Origin: Pseudonocardia sp. | GTDB taxonomy: Bacteria > Actinomycetota > Actinomycetes > Mycobacteriales > Pseudonocardiaceae | Length of the DNA: 48,983 nt | Direction: 5' to 3' | NCBI RefSeq assembly: GCF_025965585.1 | Contig: NZ_JAOPWR010000059.1 | Span: 1-48,983, forward strand | Shown here: in pieces, positions 1 to 8,213 of the stretch | Numbering within the stretch: the stretch's first letter is position 1 | How the letters are laid out: each line of letters begins with the position of its first letter | Notes under the pieces: model-generated | Database searches by the model: none | The model's input: the letters and a program-made list of their open reading frames with translations, nothing else | Told to the model about the DNA's origin: nothing | Translations under genes and position numbers: made by a program

Positions 1-267
1 GCTGGACAGCTGCGCCTGCACGGCGTCGGCGACCTGCGCCCACGTCATGCCGTCGGAGCGGAGCTTGCGGATGAGATCGCGCTCGTAGTAGTCGGCGAGA
101 CGCCGCATCTCCTGCACAACGGCATACCAGGCCGCGGCGGCGTCGTTGGTGAGCGGGCCCTCGGTGCTGCGGCCCTTGAGGAACTCGAGGTGGGCGGTGA
201 CCGACCGGTCCCGGGTGACGGCGGGGTCGACCCGCTCGATCCAGCGCTCTGCTTCTGCGTACTTCAT
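1..267 (-). CDS. Hypothetical HTH-like protein (5' part only)
   Basis: The reading frame opens at an ATG at 267 and runs off the left edge, leaving 89 codons. The N-terminal part is charged and helical (begins MKYAEAERWIERVDPAV). The last visible stretch, GMTWAQVADAVQAQLSS, has the pattern of a sigma-region-4 or small-HTH recognition motif (W-x-x-[IV]-A-x-A), so a DNA-binding role is possible. I do not recognise the family. TATCAT lies 11 bases before the ATG and overlaps the palindrome at 272-284, so this gene could control itself; that is inference. Confidence 0.6.
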   Translation of the reverse strand, partial: MKYAEAERWIERVDPAVTRDRSVTAHLEFLKGRSTEGPLTNDAAAAWYAVVQEMRRLADYYERDLIRKLRSDGMTWAQVADAVQAQLSS

Positions 268-271
268 GCGA

Positions 272-315
272 CAATGATACATTGACGCCAACAAAACGTC
301 GATCTATCGACGACC
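272..315. repeat. Double-dyad element, copy A
   Basis: Two perfect dyads sit side by side: CAATG-ATA-CATTG at 272-284 and CGTCGAT-CT-ATCGACG at 297-312. Bases 280-315 match 42789-42824 at 30 of 36 positions, with the same 16-base offset between ATTGACGCCA and CGTCGATC. The element overlaps the likely promoter of the minus-strand gene starting at 267. A regulator binding site is the simplest reading; a plus-strand promoter (TTGACG, 17 bases, TATCGA) is an alternative. Confidence 0.5.
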
Positions 316-354
316 ACGCCGCCGCCGCAAGCCGCAACGGGGGAGCAGGAGCGG

Positions 355-2892
355 CTACAACCCGCCGAGCGGCTCCACGCCGGTGATCCACACCACGGCG
401 CTGCCGTCCTCGTCGGAGGCGGCGAGGTCGACCTCGGCGGTGATGGCCCAGTCGTGGTCGCCCTCGGGGTCGTCGAGGACCTGGCGGACGAGCCAGCGCT
501 CGGGCTCCTCGGTGATCGTGATCATCGACGGCCCGCGGGCGTCCGGGCCGGTGCCGATCGCGACCAACGTGTCGCCGTACTGCTCCCAGTAGGGGAGCAG
601 GGCCTCGCGCCATGCCTCGGCGTTCCAGCCGGAGTCGGAGTCCAGCTCGCCGAGCAGGTCCCAGCGCCGCAGGGCGGCGAGCTCGACGCGGCGGAACATC
701 GCGTTGCGCACCAGCACCCGGAACGCGCGGACGTTGCGGGTGACGCCCGCGGGACCGGAGTCGATCGAGGGCGGCGCGATCTCGTCGCCGGTCCCGGCGC
801 CCGCCGCGAGCGCCTCCCATTCGTCCAGGAGGGACGAGTCGACCTGGCGCACCAGCTCGCCCAGCCACTCCTCGACGTCGGTGAGCTCCTCGGTCTTGGC
901 CTCGTCCGGCACGGTCTGGCGCAGGGCGCGGTAGGCGTCGGCGAGGTAGCGAAGCACCAGGCCCTCCGACCGCGCCAGCTGATAGTGGGAGATGTACTCG
1001 ACGAACGTCATCGAGCGCTCGAACATGTCGCGGGCCACCGACTTGGGCGAGAGCCGCGCGTCCTCCACCCACGGCGCCCCGCGCCGGTAGGTCTCCAGCG
1101 CGCCGGTCAGCAGCTCGTCGAGCGGCTTGGGCCAGGTGACGTCCTCGAGGAGCTGCATGCGCTCCTCGTACTCGATGCCCTCGGCCTTCATCGCCGCGAC
1201 GGCCTCACCCTTGGCCTTGTTCTGCTGGGCGTAGAGGACCTGGCGGGGGTCGTCGAGGGTGGCCTCGATGATCGACAGTACGTCCATCGCGTAGGTGGGC
1301 GAGGACTTGTCCAGCAGCTCCACCGACGCCAGCGCGAACGGCGAGAGCGGCTGGTTGAGCGCGAAGTCGAGCTGCAGGTCGCCGACGAGGCGCACGCGGC
1401 GGCCCTCGGCGTCGGGCTCGTCGAGCTGCTCCACCACGCCGGACGCGAGCAGCGCCCGGTAGATCGCGATGGCCCGCAGGATGTGGCGGCGCTGGCGCGA
1501 GCGCGGCTCGTGGTTGTCCTCCAGCAGGTGCCGCATGGCCGCGAATGCGTTCCCCGGCCGGGAGATCACGTTGAGCAGCATCGCGTGCGAGACCTGGAAG
1601 TGGCTGGTCAGCGGCTCGGGCTGGGCCACCTGCAGCTTCCCGAACCCGGTCTCCGACCACCCGATGAAGCCCTCGGGGGCCTGCTTGCGCACGATCCGCT
1701 TGCGCTTCTTGAGGTCGTCGCCCGCGCGGGCGAGCAGCCGGGCGTTCTCCACCTCGTGGTCGGGCGCCTCGGCCACGACCGTGCCGACGGTGTCGTAGCC
1801 CGCCCGGCCGGCGCGTCCGGCGATCTGGTGGAACTCGCGCGCCTTCAGCGGGCGGGTGCGCTGGCCGTCGTACTTGGTCAGGGCGGTGAAGAGCACCGTG
1901 CGGATGGGCACGTTGATGCCGACGCCGAGCGTGTCGGTGCCGCAGATGACACGCAGCAGCCCGGCCTGGGCGAGGGTCTCGACGAGCCGCCGGTAGCGGG
2001 GGAGCATGCCCGCGTGGTGCACGCCGATGCCGTGGCGCACCAGCCTGCTCAGGGTCTTGCCGAACCCCGAGGTGAACCGGAAGTCCCCGATCACCTCGGC
2101 GATGGCCGCCTTGTCCTCCTTCGACGTGACGTTGACGCTCATCAGCGCCTGTGCCCGCTCGACGGCCGACTGCTGGGTGAAGTGCACGACGTAGACGGGC
2201 GCCTCGTGCGTCTGCAGCAGCTCGGTGATCGTCTCGTGCAGCGGCGAGTAGACGTAGCGGTAGTTCAGCGGCACCGGCCGCTCCACCGACGTGATCACCG
2301 CCGTCGGGCGGCCCGTACGGCGGGTCAGGTCCTCCTGGAAGAAGGACACGTCGCCCAGCGTGGCGCTCATCAGCAGGAACTGCGCCTGCGGCAGCTCGAT
2401 GATGGGCACCTGCCAGGCCCAGCCACGGTCGGGATCGGCGTAGAAGTGGAACTCGTCCATGACGACCGAGCCGACGTCGGCCGCCGCGCCCTCGCGCAGC
2501 GCGATGTTGGCCAGGATCTCCGCGGTGCAGCAGATGATCGGGGCCTTCTCGTTGACGGCCGCGTCGCCGGTGAGCATGCCGACCATGTCGGCGCCGAACA
2601 CGTCGATCAGCGCGAAGAACTTCTCGCTGACCAGCGCCTTGATCGGCGCCGTGTAGAAGCTGCGCTGCCCGCGCTGCAGCGCCACCGCATGCGCACCGAT
2701 GGCCACCAGCGACTTCCCCGACCCCGTGGGCGTGGAGAGGATGACGTTGCTGCCGGTGACGAGCTCCAGCAGCGCCTCCTCCTGCGCCGGGTAGAGCGAG
2801 AGGCCCTGCTCCTCGAACGCCCAGTCGGTGAACGCCTCGACGAGGTCGTCCGGATCGTCGAGGGTGGGGGGAAGGCGTTCGGTGAGGGTCAT
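355..2892 (-). CDS. DEAD/DEAH-box helicase with DUF3516-type C-terminal region
   Basis: A superfamily 2 helicase of 845 residues. Visible motifs are Walker A STPTGSGKS (about 53-61), motif II DEFH (146-149, in place of the usual DExD/H), motif III SAT (176-178) and motif VI QIAGRAGR (356-363). The last ~450 residues lack helicase motifs and resemble the region called DUF3516 in actinobacterial helicases; that assignment is from memory. The frame stays open far upstream, but the ATG at 2892 (protein MTLTERLPPTL) is chosen because DNA beyond it is the divergent intergenic region and then the opposite-strand gene. Likely an RNA or DNA helicase; the substrate is unknown. It is divergent from the ligase/kinase fusion with a 72-base gap. 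Confidence 0.85.
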   Translation of the reverse strand: MTLTERLPPTLDDPDDLVEAFTDWAFEEQGLSLYPAQEEALLELVTGSNVILSTPTGSGKSLVAIGAHAVALQRGQRSFYTAPIKALVSEKFFALIDVFGADMVGMLTGDAAVNEKAPIICCTAEILANIALREGAAADVGSVVMDEFHFYADPDRGWAWQVPIIELPQAQFLLMSATLGDVSFFQEDLTRRTGRPTAVITSVERPVPLNYRYVYSPLHETITELLQTHEAPVYVVHFTQQSAVERAQALMSVNVTSKEDKAAIAEVIGDFRFTSGFGKTLSRLVRHGIGVHHAGMLPRYRRLVETLAQAGLLRVICGTDTLGVGINVPIRTVLFTALTKYDGQRTRPLKAREFHQIAGRAGRAGYDTVGTVVAEAPDHEVENARLLARAGDDLKKRKRIVRKQAPEGFIGWSETGFGKLQVAQPEPLTSHFQVSHAMLLNVISRPGNAFAAMRHLLEDNHEPRSRQRRHILRAIAIYRALLASGVVEQLDEPDAEGRRVRLVGDLQLDFALNQPLSPFALASVELLDKSSPTYAMDVLSIIEATLDDPRQVLYAQQNKAKGEAVAAMKAEGIEYEERMQLLEDVTWPKPLDELLTGALETYRRGAPWVEDARLSPKSVARDMFERSMTFVEYISHYQLARSEGLVLRYLADAYRALRQTVPDEAKTEELTDVEEWLGELVRQVDSSLLDEWEALAAGAGTGDEIAPPSIDSGPAGVTRNVRAFRVLVRNAMFRRVELAALRRWDLLGELDSDSGWNAEAWREALLPYWEQYGDTLVAIGTGPDARGPSMITITEEPERWLVRQVLDDPEGDHDWAITAEVDLAASDEDGSAVVWITGVEPLGGL

Positions 2893-2935
2893 GATGTCTC
2901 CGATCGTCCCATCGTGCTCCGGTCGTGCCTGATGT

Positions 2936-2958
2936 CCCCCGGTCGGGGGCGCTAGCCT
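2936..2958 (+). promoter_or_regulatory. Hairpin and -10 box for the leaderless fusion gene
   Basis: CCCCCG-GT-CGGGGG (2936-2949) is a short perfect dyad in the 72-base divergent gap. It is followed by TAGCCT at 2953-2958, seven bases before the GTG at 2965, which fits a leaderless transcript. No convincing -35 is visible. Confidence 0.4.
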
Positions 2959-2964
2959 GGGCTC

Positions 2965-4557
2965 GTGACAGGGACCCCGGGCGGTATGCCCGATCTCGTG
3001 TCGCCCATGCAGCCCTCGGCCGGATCGGGCCAGCCACCCGCCGGACCGGACTGGGTCGTCGAGCTCGCCTGGACGGGCCACCGCTGCATCGCCTACGTCG
3101 AGCCGGGGCGCATCCGCCTCCTGAGCTCGGGTGGCGTCTCGGTGACCGCCGCCTACCCCGAGATCGCCGCGCCGCTCGATCGCCGGTCGCCATCGCGCGG
3201 GATGATCCTCGACGGCACGATCGTGGCCCGCGGGGAGGAGCACGCGCCCCGCCCGAACCTGCTGAAGAAGCGCAGCGCGCGGTTCCACCCGTCCGAGCAG
3301 CATATCCGGGCCGTTCCGGTGGACTTCCAGGTCGCCGACCTGCTCTGGCTCGACGGTCACAGCGCCGTCGACCTGCCCTACCGCGACCGGCGCAGCCTGC
3401 TCGAGGGCCTCGGCTTCGACGAGGCGCCGGTCTGGACCACCTCACCCCTTCCGGTGTCGGAGCTGGAGTCGATGCTCCGGATCGCCGATGTGAAGGGTGT
3501 GGACGCCCTGCACGCGCGACACCTGGGCTCCCGCTACCGGCCCGGGGGGCGCTCGCCTCTGTGGGTGCGGGTCCCGGTGCCGCGCACCCGGCAGGTCGTG
3601 GTGGGCGGCTGGACGCCCACCGACCCCGACCATCCCGACCTCATCGCGAGCCTGCTGCTCGGTGTGCCCGATCCAGCGGGCGCGCTCCGCTACGTCGGCC
3701 GGGTCGGGGTGACGGGGGAGCAGCGCGGCCAGGTCGCCGCCCTGCGCAAGCTGCGGCGCGACGCGTCCCCGTTCGGCGACGGGACGCGCGTGCCCACGGA
3801 GGCGGCGGCGCGGGCCATCTGGGTGGCCCCGCGGCTGGTGGGGTTCGTGGAGTTCACCGGCTTCACCGCCGACGGCCGGCTGCGGCTGCCGCACTGGCGC
3901 GGTCCCGTCCCCACCTCCGACGTCGACGAGACCCGCTGGGCCGTGGCCGCCGACCCGCCCGCCCACCGGTCGTCCGACCGGCAGGCCGGCCCTCCGGCGG
4001 CGGGCGAGCCGGTCGCGGCGGTGCCTGCGGTCGCCGAGCCGGCGGAGGAGGCCCCGTCGGCCCTCGAGACCCCCGCCGCGGGCCCGACCGCGTCCGGGGC
4101 TCCCGGGGCCGAGGCCCGCGCTCTGGAGCAGCATTTCGTCTACAACGCGCTCAACACGATCGCCGCGCTCATCCGCACCGACCCCGGGAGGGCGCGCGAG
4201 CTGCTCTTCGGGTTCGCCGACCTGTCCCGGGCCGCCGACCAGTCCGGCGCCACCACCACCCTCGGGCGCGAGCTCGACGCGGTCCGCGGCTACCTCCAGC
4301 TGGAGCAGGCGCGGTTCGGAGCCCGGCTGCGCGTCGAGCTGGACGTCGACGCCGGCATGCACGGTGCCGCGGTGGAGCCGATGCGGGTGCTCGCCGCCGT
4401 CCGGGAGGCCGTGCAGCAGCACATCGAGCCGCGCCCGCAGGGCGGCGTGCTGACGGTGTCCACGGGCCTCGTCGGCGGCCGCCACGCCGTGACCGTCGTG
4501 GGCGGTTCGGGCGATCCGGTGGTGATCGTGCTGCCCACCGCCGGTGCCTCGGTGTGA
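2965..4557 (+). CDS. Degenerate ATP-dependent DNA ligase core fused to LytS-type histidine kinase domain
   Basis: A 530-residue two-part protein. Residues ~30-315 align by eye with the adenylation and OB domains of LigC/LigD-type DNA ligases. The motif I region reads ELAWTGHR (33-40) where active ligases have E-x-K-W-D-G-x-R, so the nucleotidyl lysine is Ala35 and the Asp is Thr37. Motif III reads LDGTIVA instead of LDGEIVA. The motif V region ends SPLWVRV instead of SPLWVKV. The OB part keeps GGWTP, LLLGVPD, LRYVGRVG and GFVEFTGFT. A Pro/Ala-rich linker (~325-380) leads to a LytS/His_kinase (PF06580-like) segment, LEQHFVYNALNTIAALIRT, with candidate phospho-His390, and LGRELDAVRGYLQLEQARFG. 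The ATPase part that should follow is short and lacks the N-box Asn and a DxGxG motif. Ligase and kinase activity both look lost; a sensing or scaffold role is inference. No response regulator is adjacent. GTG start with TAGCCT close upstream. Confidence 0.8.
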   Translation: MTGTPGGMPDLVSPMQPSAGSGQPPAGPDWVVELAWTGHRCIAYVEPGRIRLLSSGGVSVTAAYPEIAAPLDRRSPSRGMILDGTIVARGEEHAPRPNLLKKRSARFHPSEQHIRAVPVDFQVADLLWLDGHSAVDLPYRDRRSLLEGLGFDEAPVWTTSPLPVSELESMLRIADVKGVDALHARHLGSRYRPGGRSPLWVRVPVPRTRQVVVGGWTPTDPDHPDLIASLLLGVPDPAGALRYVGRVGVTGEQRGQVAALRKLRRDASPFGDGTRVPTEAAARAIWVAPRLVGFVEFTGFTADGRLRLPHWRGPVPTSDVDETRWAVAADPPAHRSSDRQAGPPAAGEPVAAVPAVAEPAEEAPSALETPAAGPTASGAPGAEARALEQHFVYNALNTIAALIRTDPGRARELLFGFADLSRAADQSGATTTLGRELDAVRGYLQLEQARFGARLRVELDVDAGMHGAAVEPMRVLAAVREAVQQHIEPRPQGGVLTVSTGLVGGRHAVTVVGGSGDPVVIVLPTAGASV

Positions 4558-4609
4558 GCGTTCGCGTGAAGATTTGTCGACGGCAGGCGACGGTGATCGT
4601 CGCGATCGG

Positions 4610-4615
4610 TACCGT
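4610..4615 (+). promoter_or_regulatory. -10 box for the HAD/GH65 operon
   Basis: TACCGT ends six bases before the ATG at 4622, consistent with leaderless transcription of the two-gene operon. Confidence 0.35.
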
Positions 4616-4621
4616 TCGCGC

Positions 4622-5368
4622 ATGCTCGGCCTCCCCGACGGCACCCGCGCGTGCCTCTTCGACCTCGACGGCGTCCTGACCGACACGGCCAGCGTTCACG
4701 CGGCCGCCTGGAAGCAGATGTTCGACGATTTCCTCAAGGCTCGCGCCGAGCGTGACGGCACGCCCTTCCGGGCGTTCGACGTGAAGGCCGACTACGGCCC
4801 GTACGTCGACGGCAGACCCCGCCTCGACGGCACGCGCGAGTTCCTGCGGTCGCGCGGCATCACGCTCCCCGAGGGCAGGCCCGGCGACGCACCGGACGCC
4901 CAGACGATCCGGTCCTTGTCGTCGAAGAAGAACGACCTGGTCCAGGAGAAGATCAACACGGTCGGTGTCGACGTCTACCCCGGCTCGGTCGCGTACCTCA
5001 AGGCGGCGAAGGCCGCCGGCCTGAAGTGCGCGGTCGTCTCGTCCTCGGCCAACGCCGAGCAGGTGCTGGACGTCGCCGGCCTGGCCCAGTACATCGACCA
5101 CCGTGTCGACGGCGTGACCGCCAAGGAGCGCGGGCTGCCCGGCAAGCCCGCGCCGGACACGTTCCTCGCCGCGGCCGGTGACATGGAAGTACCGAAGGAG
5201 CAGGCCGTGGTGTTCGAGGACGCCACCGCCGGTGTCGAGTCGGGCAAGGCCGGCGGGTTCGGGTTCGTGGTCGGGGTGGACCGGGTAGGACACGCCGCGG
5301 AGCTCCGGCGACGCGGAGCCGACGTCGTCGTGCAGGACCTCGCCGAGCTGCTGGAGGAGAAGTCGTGA
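4622..5368 (+). CDS. HAD-family beta-phosphoglucomutase
   Basis: A 248-residue HAD phosphatase/mutase. The motif I box is LFDLDGVLTDT, with Asp14 as expected nucleophile and Asp16 as acid/base. Motif II is VVSSSAN, motif III is the Lys in GLPGKPAPDTFL, and motif IV is VVFEDATAGVESG. Beta-PGMs turn beta-glucose-1-phosphate into glucose-6-phosphate. The adjacent GH65 phosphorylase, whose start overlaps this stop by four bases (GTGA), would supply beta-glucose-1-phosphate, so the pair forms a short disaccharide salvage pathway. The ATG at 4622 is preferred over an upstream in-frame start because it lies directly before the HAD motif and just after a -10 box. Confidence 0.85.
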   Translation: MLGLPDGTRACLFDLDGVLTDTASVHAAAWKQMFDDFLKARAERDGTPFRAFDVKADYGPYVDGRPRLDGTREFLRSRGITLPEGRPGDAPDAQTIRSLSSKKNDLVQEKINTVGVDVYPGSVAYLKAAKAAGLKCAVVSSSANAEQVLDVAGLAQYIDHRVDGVTAKERGLPGKPAPDTFLAAAGDMEVPKEQAVVFEDATAGVESGKAGGFGFVVGVDRVGHAAELRRRGADVVVQDLAELLEEKS

Positions 5369-7725
5369 GTCCTGATCCCGCTCGTGCGTTCGCGGTCGAG
5401 CCGTGGGTGGTGCGCGAGCCGCGCCTCGACATGGAGAACCTCGGCCAGACCGAGTCGGTGTTCGCGCTGTCCAACGGCCACATCGGCCTGCGAGGCAACC
5501 TCGACGAGGGCGAGCCGCACGCCACCCCCGGCACGTACCTCAACTCGTTCTACGAGAAGCGGCCGCTGCCCTACGCGGAGGGCGGCTACGGCTACCCCGA
5601 GTCCGGCCAGACGATCATCAACGTCACCAACGGCAAGCTCATCCGGCTGCTGGTGGAGGACGAGCCGTTCGACCTGCGCTACGGCGAGCTGCGCCACCAC
5701 GAGCGCGTTCTGGACCTGCAGGCGGGCACGCTCACGCGCGAGGTCGAGTGGGCATCCCCGGCGGGCCGCGCGGTGAAGGTGCGCAGTACCCGCATGGTCT
5801 CGCTGACCCAGCGGGCGATCGCGGCCATCCGCTACGAGGTCGAGGTACTCGACGAGCCCGCGCTGCTGGTCGTCCAGTCCGAGCTGGTGGCGAACGAGCA
5901 GCTCCCGGCCCGCGACGACGACGACCCCCGTGTCGAGGCCGCGCTCACCGACCCCTTGCAGTCCGAGCAGCACCGCAGCGACGACGCCGGCGCCACGCTG
6001 ATCCACCAGACCCGCCACTCGGGCCTGCGCGTGGCCGCCGCGATGGACCACGAGGTGCTCGGCCCCGAGGGCACGAAGATCACCTCGGAGGCCACCGAGG
6101 ACATCGGGCGCACCACGGTGATCGCGCGCCTCAAGCCCGGCGAGACGCTCACGATCGTCAAGTACCTGGCGTACGGGTGGTCGTCACGCCGCAGCCAGCC
6201 CGCTCTGCACGACCAGGTGCGGGCCGCGCTCGCCGCCGCGCGCTACACCGGCTGGGAGGGCCTGCTCGCCGAGCAGCGCCAGTACATGGACGACTTCTGG
6301 ACCACCGCCGACGTCGAGATCGACGGCGACGCGGAGCTGCAGCAGGCCGTCCGCCTCGCGATCTTCCACGTGCTGCAGGCGGGGGCCAGGGCCGAGCGCC
6401 GGGCGATCGGGGCCAAGGGCCTCACCGGCGAGGGCTACGACGGGCACACATTCTGGGACACCGAGACGTTCACCCTCCCGGTGCTGTCGTTCCTCGCCCC
6501 GGAGGCGGCGGCCGACGCGCTGCGCTGGCGCCAGTCGATCCTGCCGCTGGCCTACGAGCGCGCCGAGCAGCTGGGCATCGGCGGCGCCGCGTTCCCGTGG
6601 CGCACGATCCGCGGGCAGGAGTGCTCCGGCTACTGGCCCGCGGGCACCGGCGCGTTCCACATCAACGCCGACATCGCCGACGCCGTGCGCCGCCACGTGG
6701 CAGCCACCGGCGACGTCGACTTCGAGCGCGAGGTGGGCCTCGAACTGCTCGTCGCGACCGCGCGGCTGTGGCGCTCGCTGGGCCACCACGACGCGTCGGG
6801 CGAGTTCCGCATCGACGGCGTGACCGGCCCCGACGAGTACACCGCCGTCGTCGACAACAACGTCTACACGAACCTCATGGCGCAGCTGAACCTGCGCGCC
6901 GCCGCCGACACCGCCGCCCGGCACAACCGGGCGGCGGCCAGGCTGGGCGTCAACGCCGAGGAGATGGCGAGCTGGCGTGACGCCGCGAAGGCGATGCGCA
7001 TCCCGTTCGACGAGGTGCTGGGCGTGCACCCGCAGTCGGAGAGCTTCACCGACCACCAGATGTGGGACTTCGAGCACACGCCGCCCGAGCACTACCCACT
7101 GCTGCTGCACGTGCCCTACTTCGACCTGTACCGCAAGCAGGTGGTCAAGCAGGCCGACCTGGTGCTGGCCATGGTGCTGCGCCCCGACATGTTCACGCCC
7201 GAGCAGATGCGGCGCAACTTCGCCTACTACGAGGCCGTGACGGTGCGCGACTCGTCGCTCTCGGCGTGCACCCAGGCGGTGATGGCGGCCTGGACCGGGC
7301 ACCTGGACCTCGCGTTCGACTACCTCGCCGAGTCGGCCCTGGTCGACCTCAACGACCTGGCCGGCAACTCCGACCACGGCGTGCACATCGCGTCGATGGC
7401 CGGCAGCTGGACCGCCGTCGTCTCCGGGTTCGGTGGCATGCAATGCGACGCGAACGGCCTGCGGTTCGCGCCGCGGCTGCCCCCGGCGCTGTCGCGGATC
7501 TCGTTCGGGCTGCTGTGGCAGGGCCGCCGGCTGCGCGTCGAGATGCGGCAGGACGAGGCCGAGTACACGCTGGTCACCGGCCCTCCGATGCGGTTCCGCC
7601 ACCACGGGGAGCCGGTGGCGCTGGCGGGCGACCCGGTCACACTGCCGGTGCCGCCCGTCGAGCCCGTCGAGCCGGTGGAGCAGCCCTACGGCCGGGCCCC
7701 GAAATCGCGCCACCCGGGTAGCTGA
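5365..7725 (+). CDS. Glycoside hydrolase family 65 disaccharide phosphorylase
   Basis: 786 residues, the usual size for GH65 maltose, trehalose or kojibiose phosphorylases. The N-terminal ~270 residues form the expected beta-sandwich region (LSNGHIGLRGN near the start), followed by the (alpha/alpha)6 barrel. The catalytic general acid is Glu491 in TGPDEYTAVVDNNVYTN. GQECSGYWPAGTGAFHIN and GVHIASMAGSWTAVVSGFGGM (around residue 674) match conserved barrel segments; the latter is where phosphate-binding residues lie in phosphorylases. Coupling to a beta-PGM favours phosphorolysis over hydrolysis. The sugar (trehalose, maltose or kojibiose) cannot be told from sequence by eye. Mycobacterium tuberculosis carries HAD and GH65 domains in one chain (Rv2006); here they are two genes. 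Confidence 0.87.
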   Translation: MSPDPARAFAVEPWVVREPRLDMENLGQTESVFALSNGHIGLRGNLDEGEPHATPGTYLNSFYEKRPLPYAEGGYGYPESGQTIINVTNGKLIRLLVEDEPFDLRYGELRHHERVLDLQAGTLTREVEWASPAGRAVKVRSTRMVSLTQRAIAAIRYEVEVLDEPALLVVQSELVANEQLPARDDDDPRVEAALTDPLQSEQHRSDDAGATLIHQTRHSGLRVAAAMDHEVLGPEGTKITSEATEDIGRTTVIARLKPGETLTIVKYLAYGWSSRRSQPALHDQVRAALAAARYTGWEGLLAEQRQYMDDFWTTADVEIDGDAELQQAVRLAIFHVLQAGARAERRAIGAKGLTGEGYDGHTFWDTETFTLPVLSFLAPEAAADALRWRQSILPLAYERAEQLGIGGAAFPWRTIRGQECSGYWPAGTGAFHINADIADAVRRHVAATGDVDFEREVGLELLVATARLWRSLGHHDASGEFRIDGVTGPDEYTAVVDNNVYTNLMAQLNLRAAADTAARHNRAAARLGVNAEEMASWRDAAKAMRIPFDEVLGVHPQSESFTDHQMWDFEHTPPEHYPLLLHVPYFDLYRKQVVKQADLVLAMVLRPDMFTPEQMRRNFAYYEAVTVRDSSLSACTQAVMAAWTGHLDLAFDYLAESALVDLNDLAGNSDHGVHIASMAGSWTAVVSGFGGMQCDANGLRFAPRLPPALSRISFGLLWQGRRLRVEMRQDEAEYTLVTGPPMRFRHHGEPVALAGDPVTLPVPPVEPVEPVEQPYGRAPKSRHPGS

Positions 7726-7742
7726 TCCACGCGTGCGGGCCG

Positions 7743-7793
7743 CTCCGATCGGGTACGCGGTGGCGTTGACGTCGTCCCGCTCCCCGATCGGAG
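7743..7793 (+). promoter_or_regulatory. Long perfect inverted repeat overlapping the ribosome-binding site
   Basis: CTCCGATCGGG (7743-7753) and CCCGATCGGAG (7783-7793) are perfect 11-base arms around a 29-base loop. Each arm also contains the palindrome CCGATCGG. The right arm overlaps the GGAGG (7790-7794) that serves the ATG at 7803, so pairing in RNA would hide the ribosome-binding site. It could instead be a pair of operator half-sites, or a terminator for the GH65 operon. Confidence 0.5.
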
Positions 7794-7802
7794 GGTTCTC
7801 CC

Positions 7803-8159
7803 ATGGACACCGCCCGCGCCCGTGACCTGCTCACCGCGGAGCTCGCCGACCTGGATGAGCGCGTCCGGTACGCGGAGTCGTCGCGGGCCGAGGCCGCGTC
7901 CGACGCCGGTGACGAGGGTGGCTCGGGCACGCACCCGGCCGACCACGGCGCCGACGTGACCTCGTCGATGGACAGCGAGCTGCTCCTGGACACGGTCGCC
8001 GACCAGCGCCGGGGCGTGCGCGGCGCGTTGGCACGCATCGAGGCCGGCAGCTACGGCCGGTGCCTCGTCTGCGACCGCGAGATCGACGACGAGCGGCTCG
8101 AGGCCCGTCCCGAGGTGCCCACCTGCCGTGAGCACGCCGACACCCCGGTGGTGGTGTAG
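7803..8159 (+). CDS. TraR/DksA-family zinc finger protein
   Basis: 118 residues. The N-terminal two-thirds is acidic and helical, as in DksA-like coiled coils. The C-terminus carries SYGRCLVCDREIDDERLEAR followed by PEVPTCREHAD. This is the TraR/DksA zinc finger, but the fourth ligand position, normally Cys, is His (CxxC, then CxxH). Members bind the RNA polymerase secondary channel or remain uncharacterised; a stress-related role is likely but not shown. ATG start preceded by GGAGG at 8 bases spacing. The inverted repeat at 7743-7793 may control its translation. Confidence 0.75.
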   Translation: MDTARARDLLTAELADLDERVRYAESSRAEAASDAGDEGGSGTHPADHGADVTSSMDSELLLDTVADQRRGVRGALARIEAGSYGRCLVCDREIDDERLEARPEVPTCREHADTPVVV

Positions 8160-8213
8160 GCCTGCCGCCTCCCGGGGTACTCCTCGGACGAATCCGACGA
8201 GAGGACGAGCACC

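Noticed and set aside
454-2955. An 833-residue open frame on the plus strand
   Set aside because: It is antisense to the helicase, which has all helicase motifs; the frame is open only because of GC-rich codon use, and the protein is low-complexity without motifs.
2893-3360. N-terminal extension of the helicase frame
   Set aside because: It would run through the divergent gap and into the opposite-strand fusion gene, and the extra sequence shows no domain.
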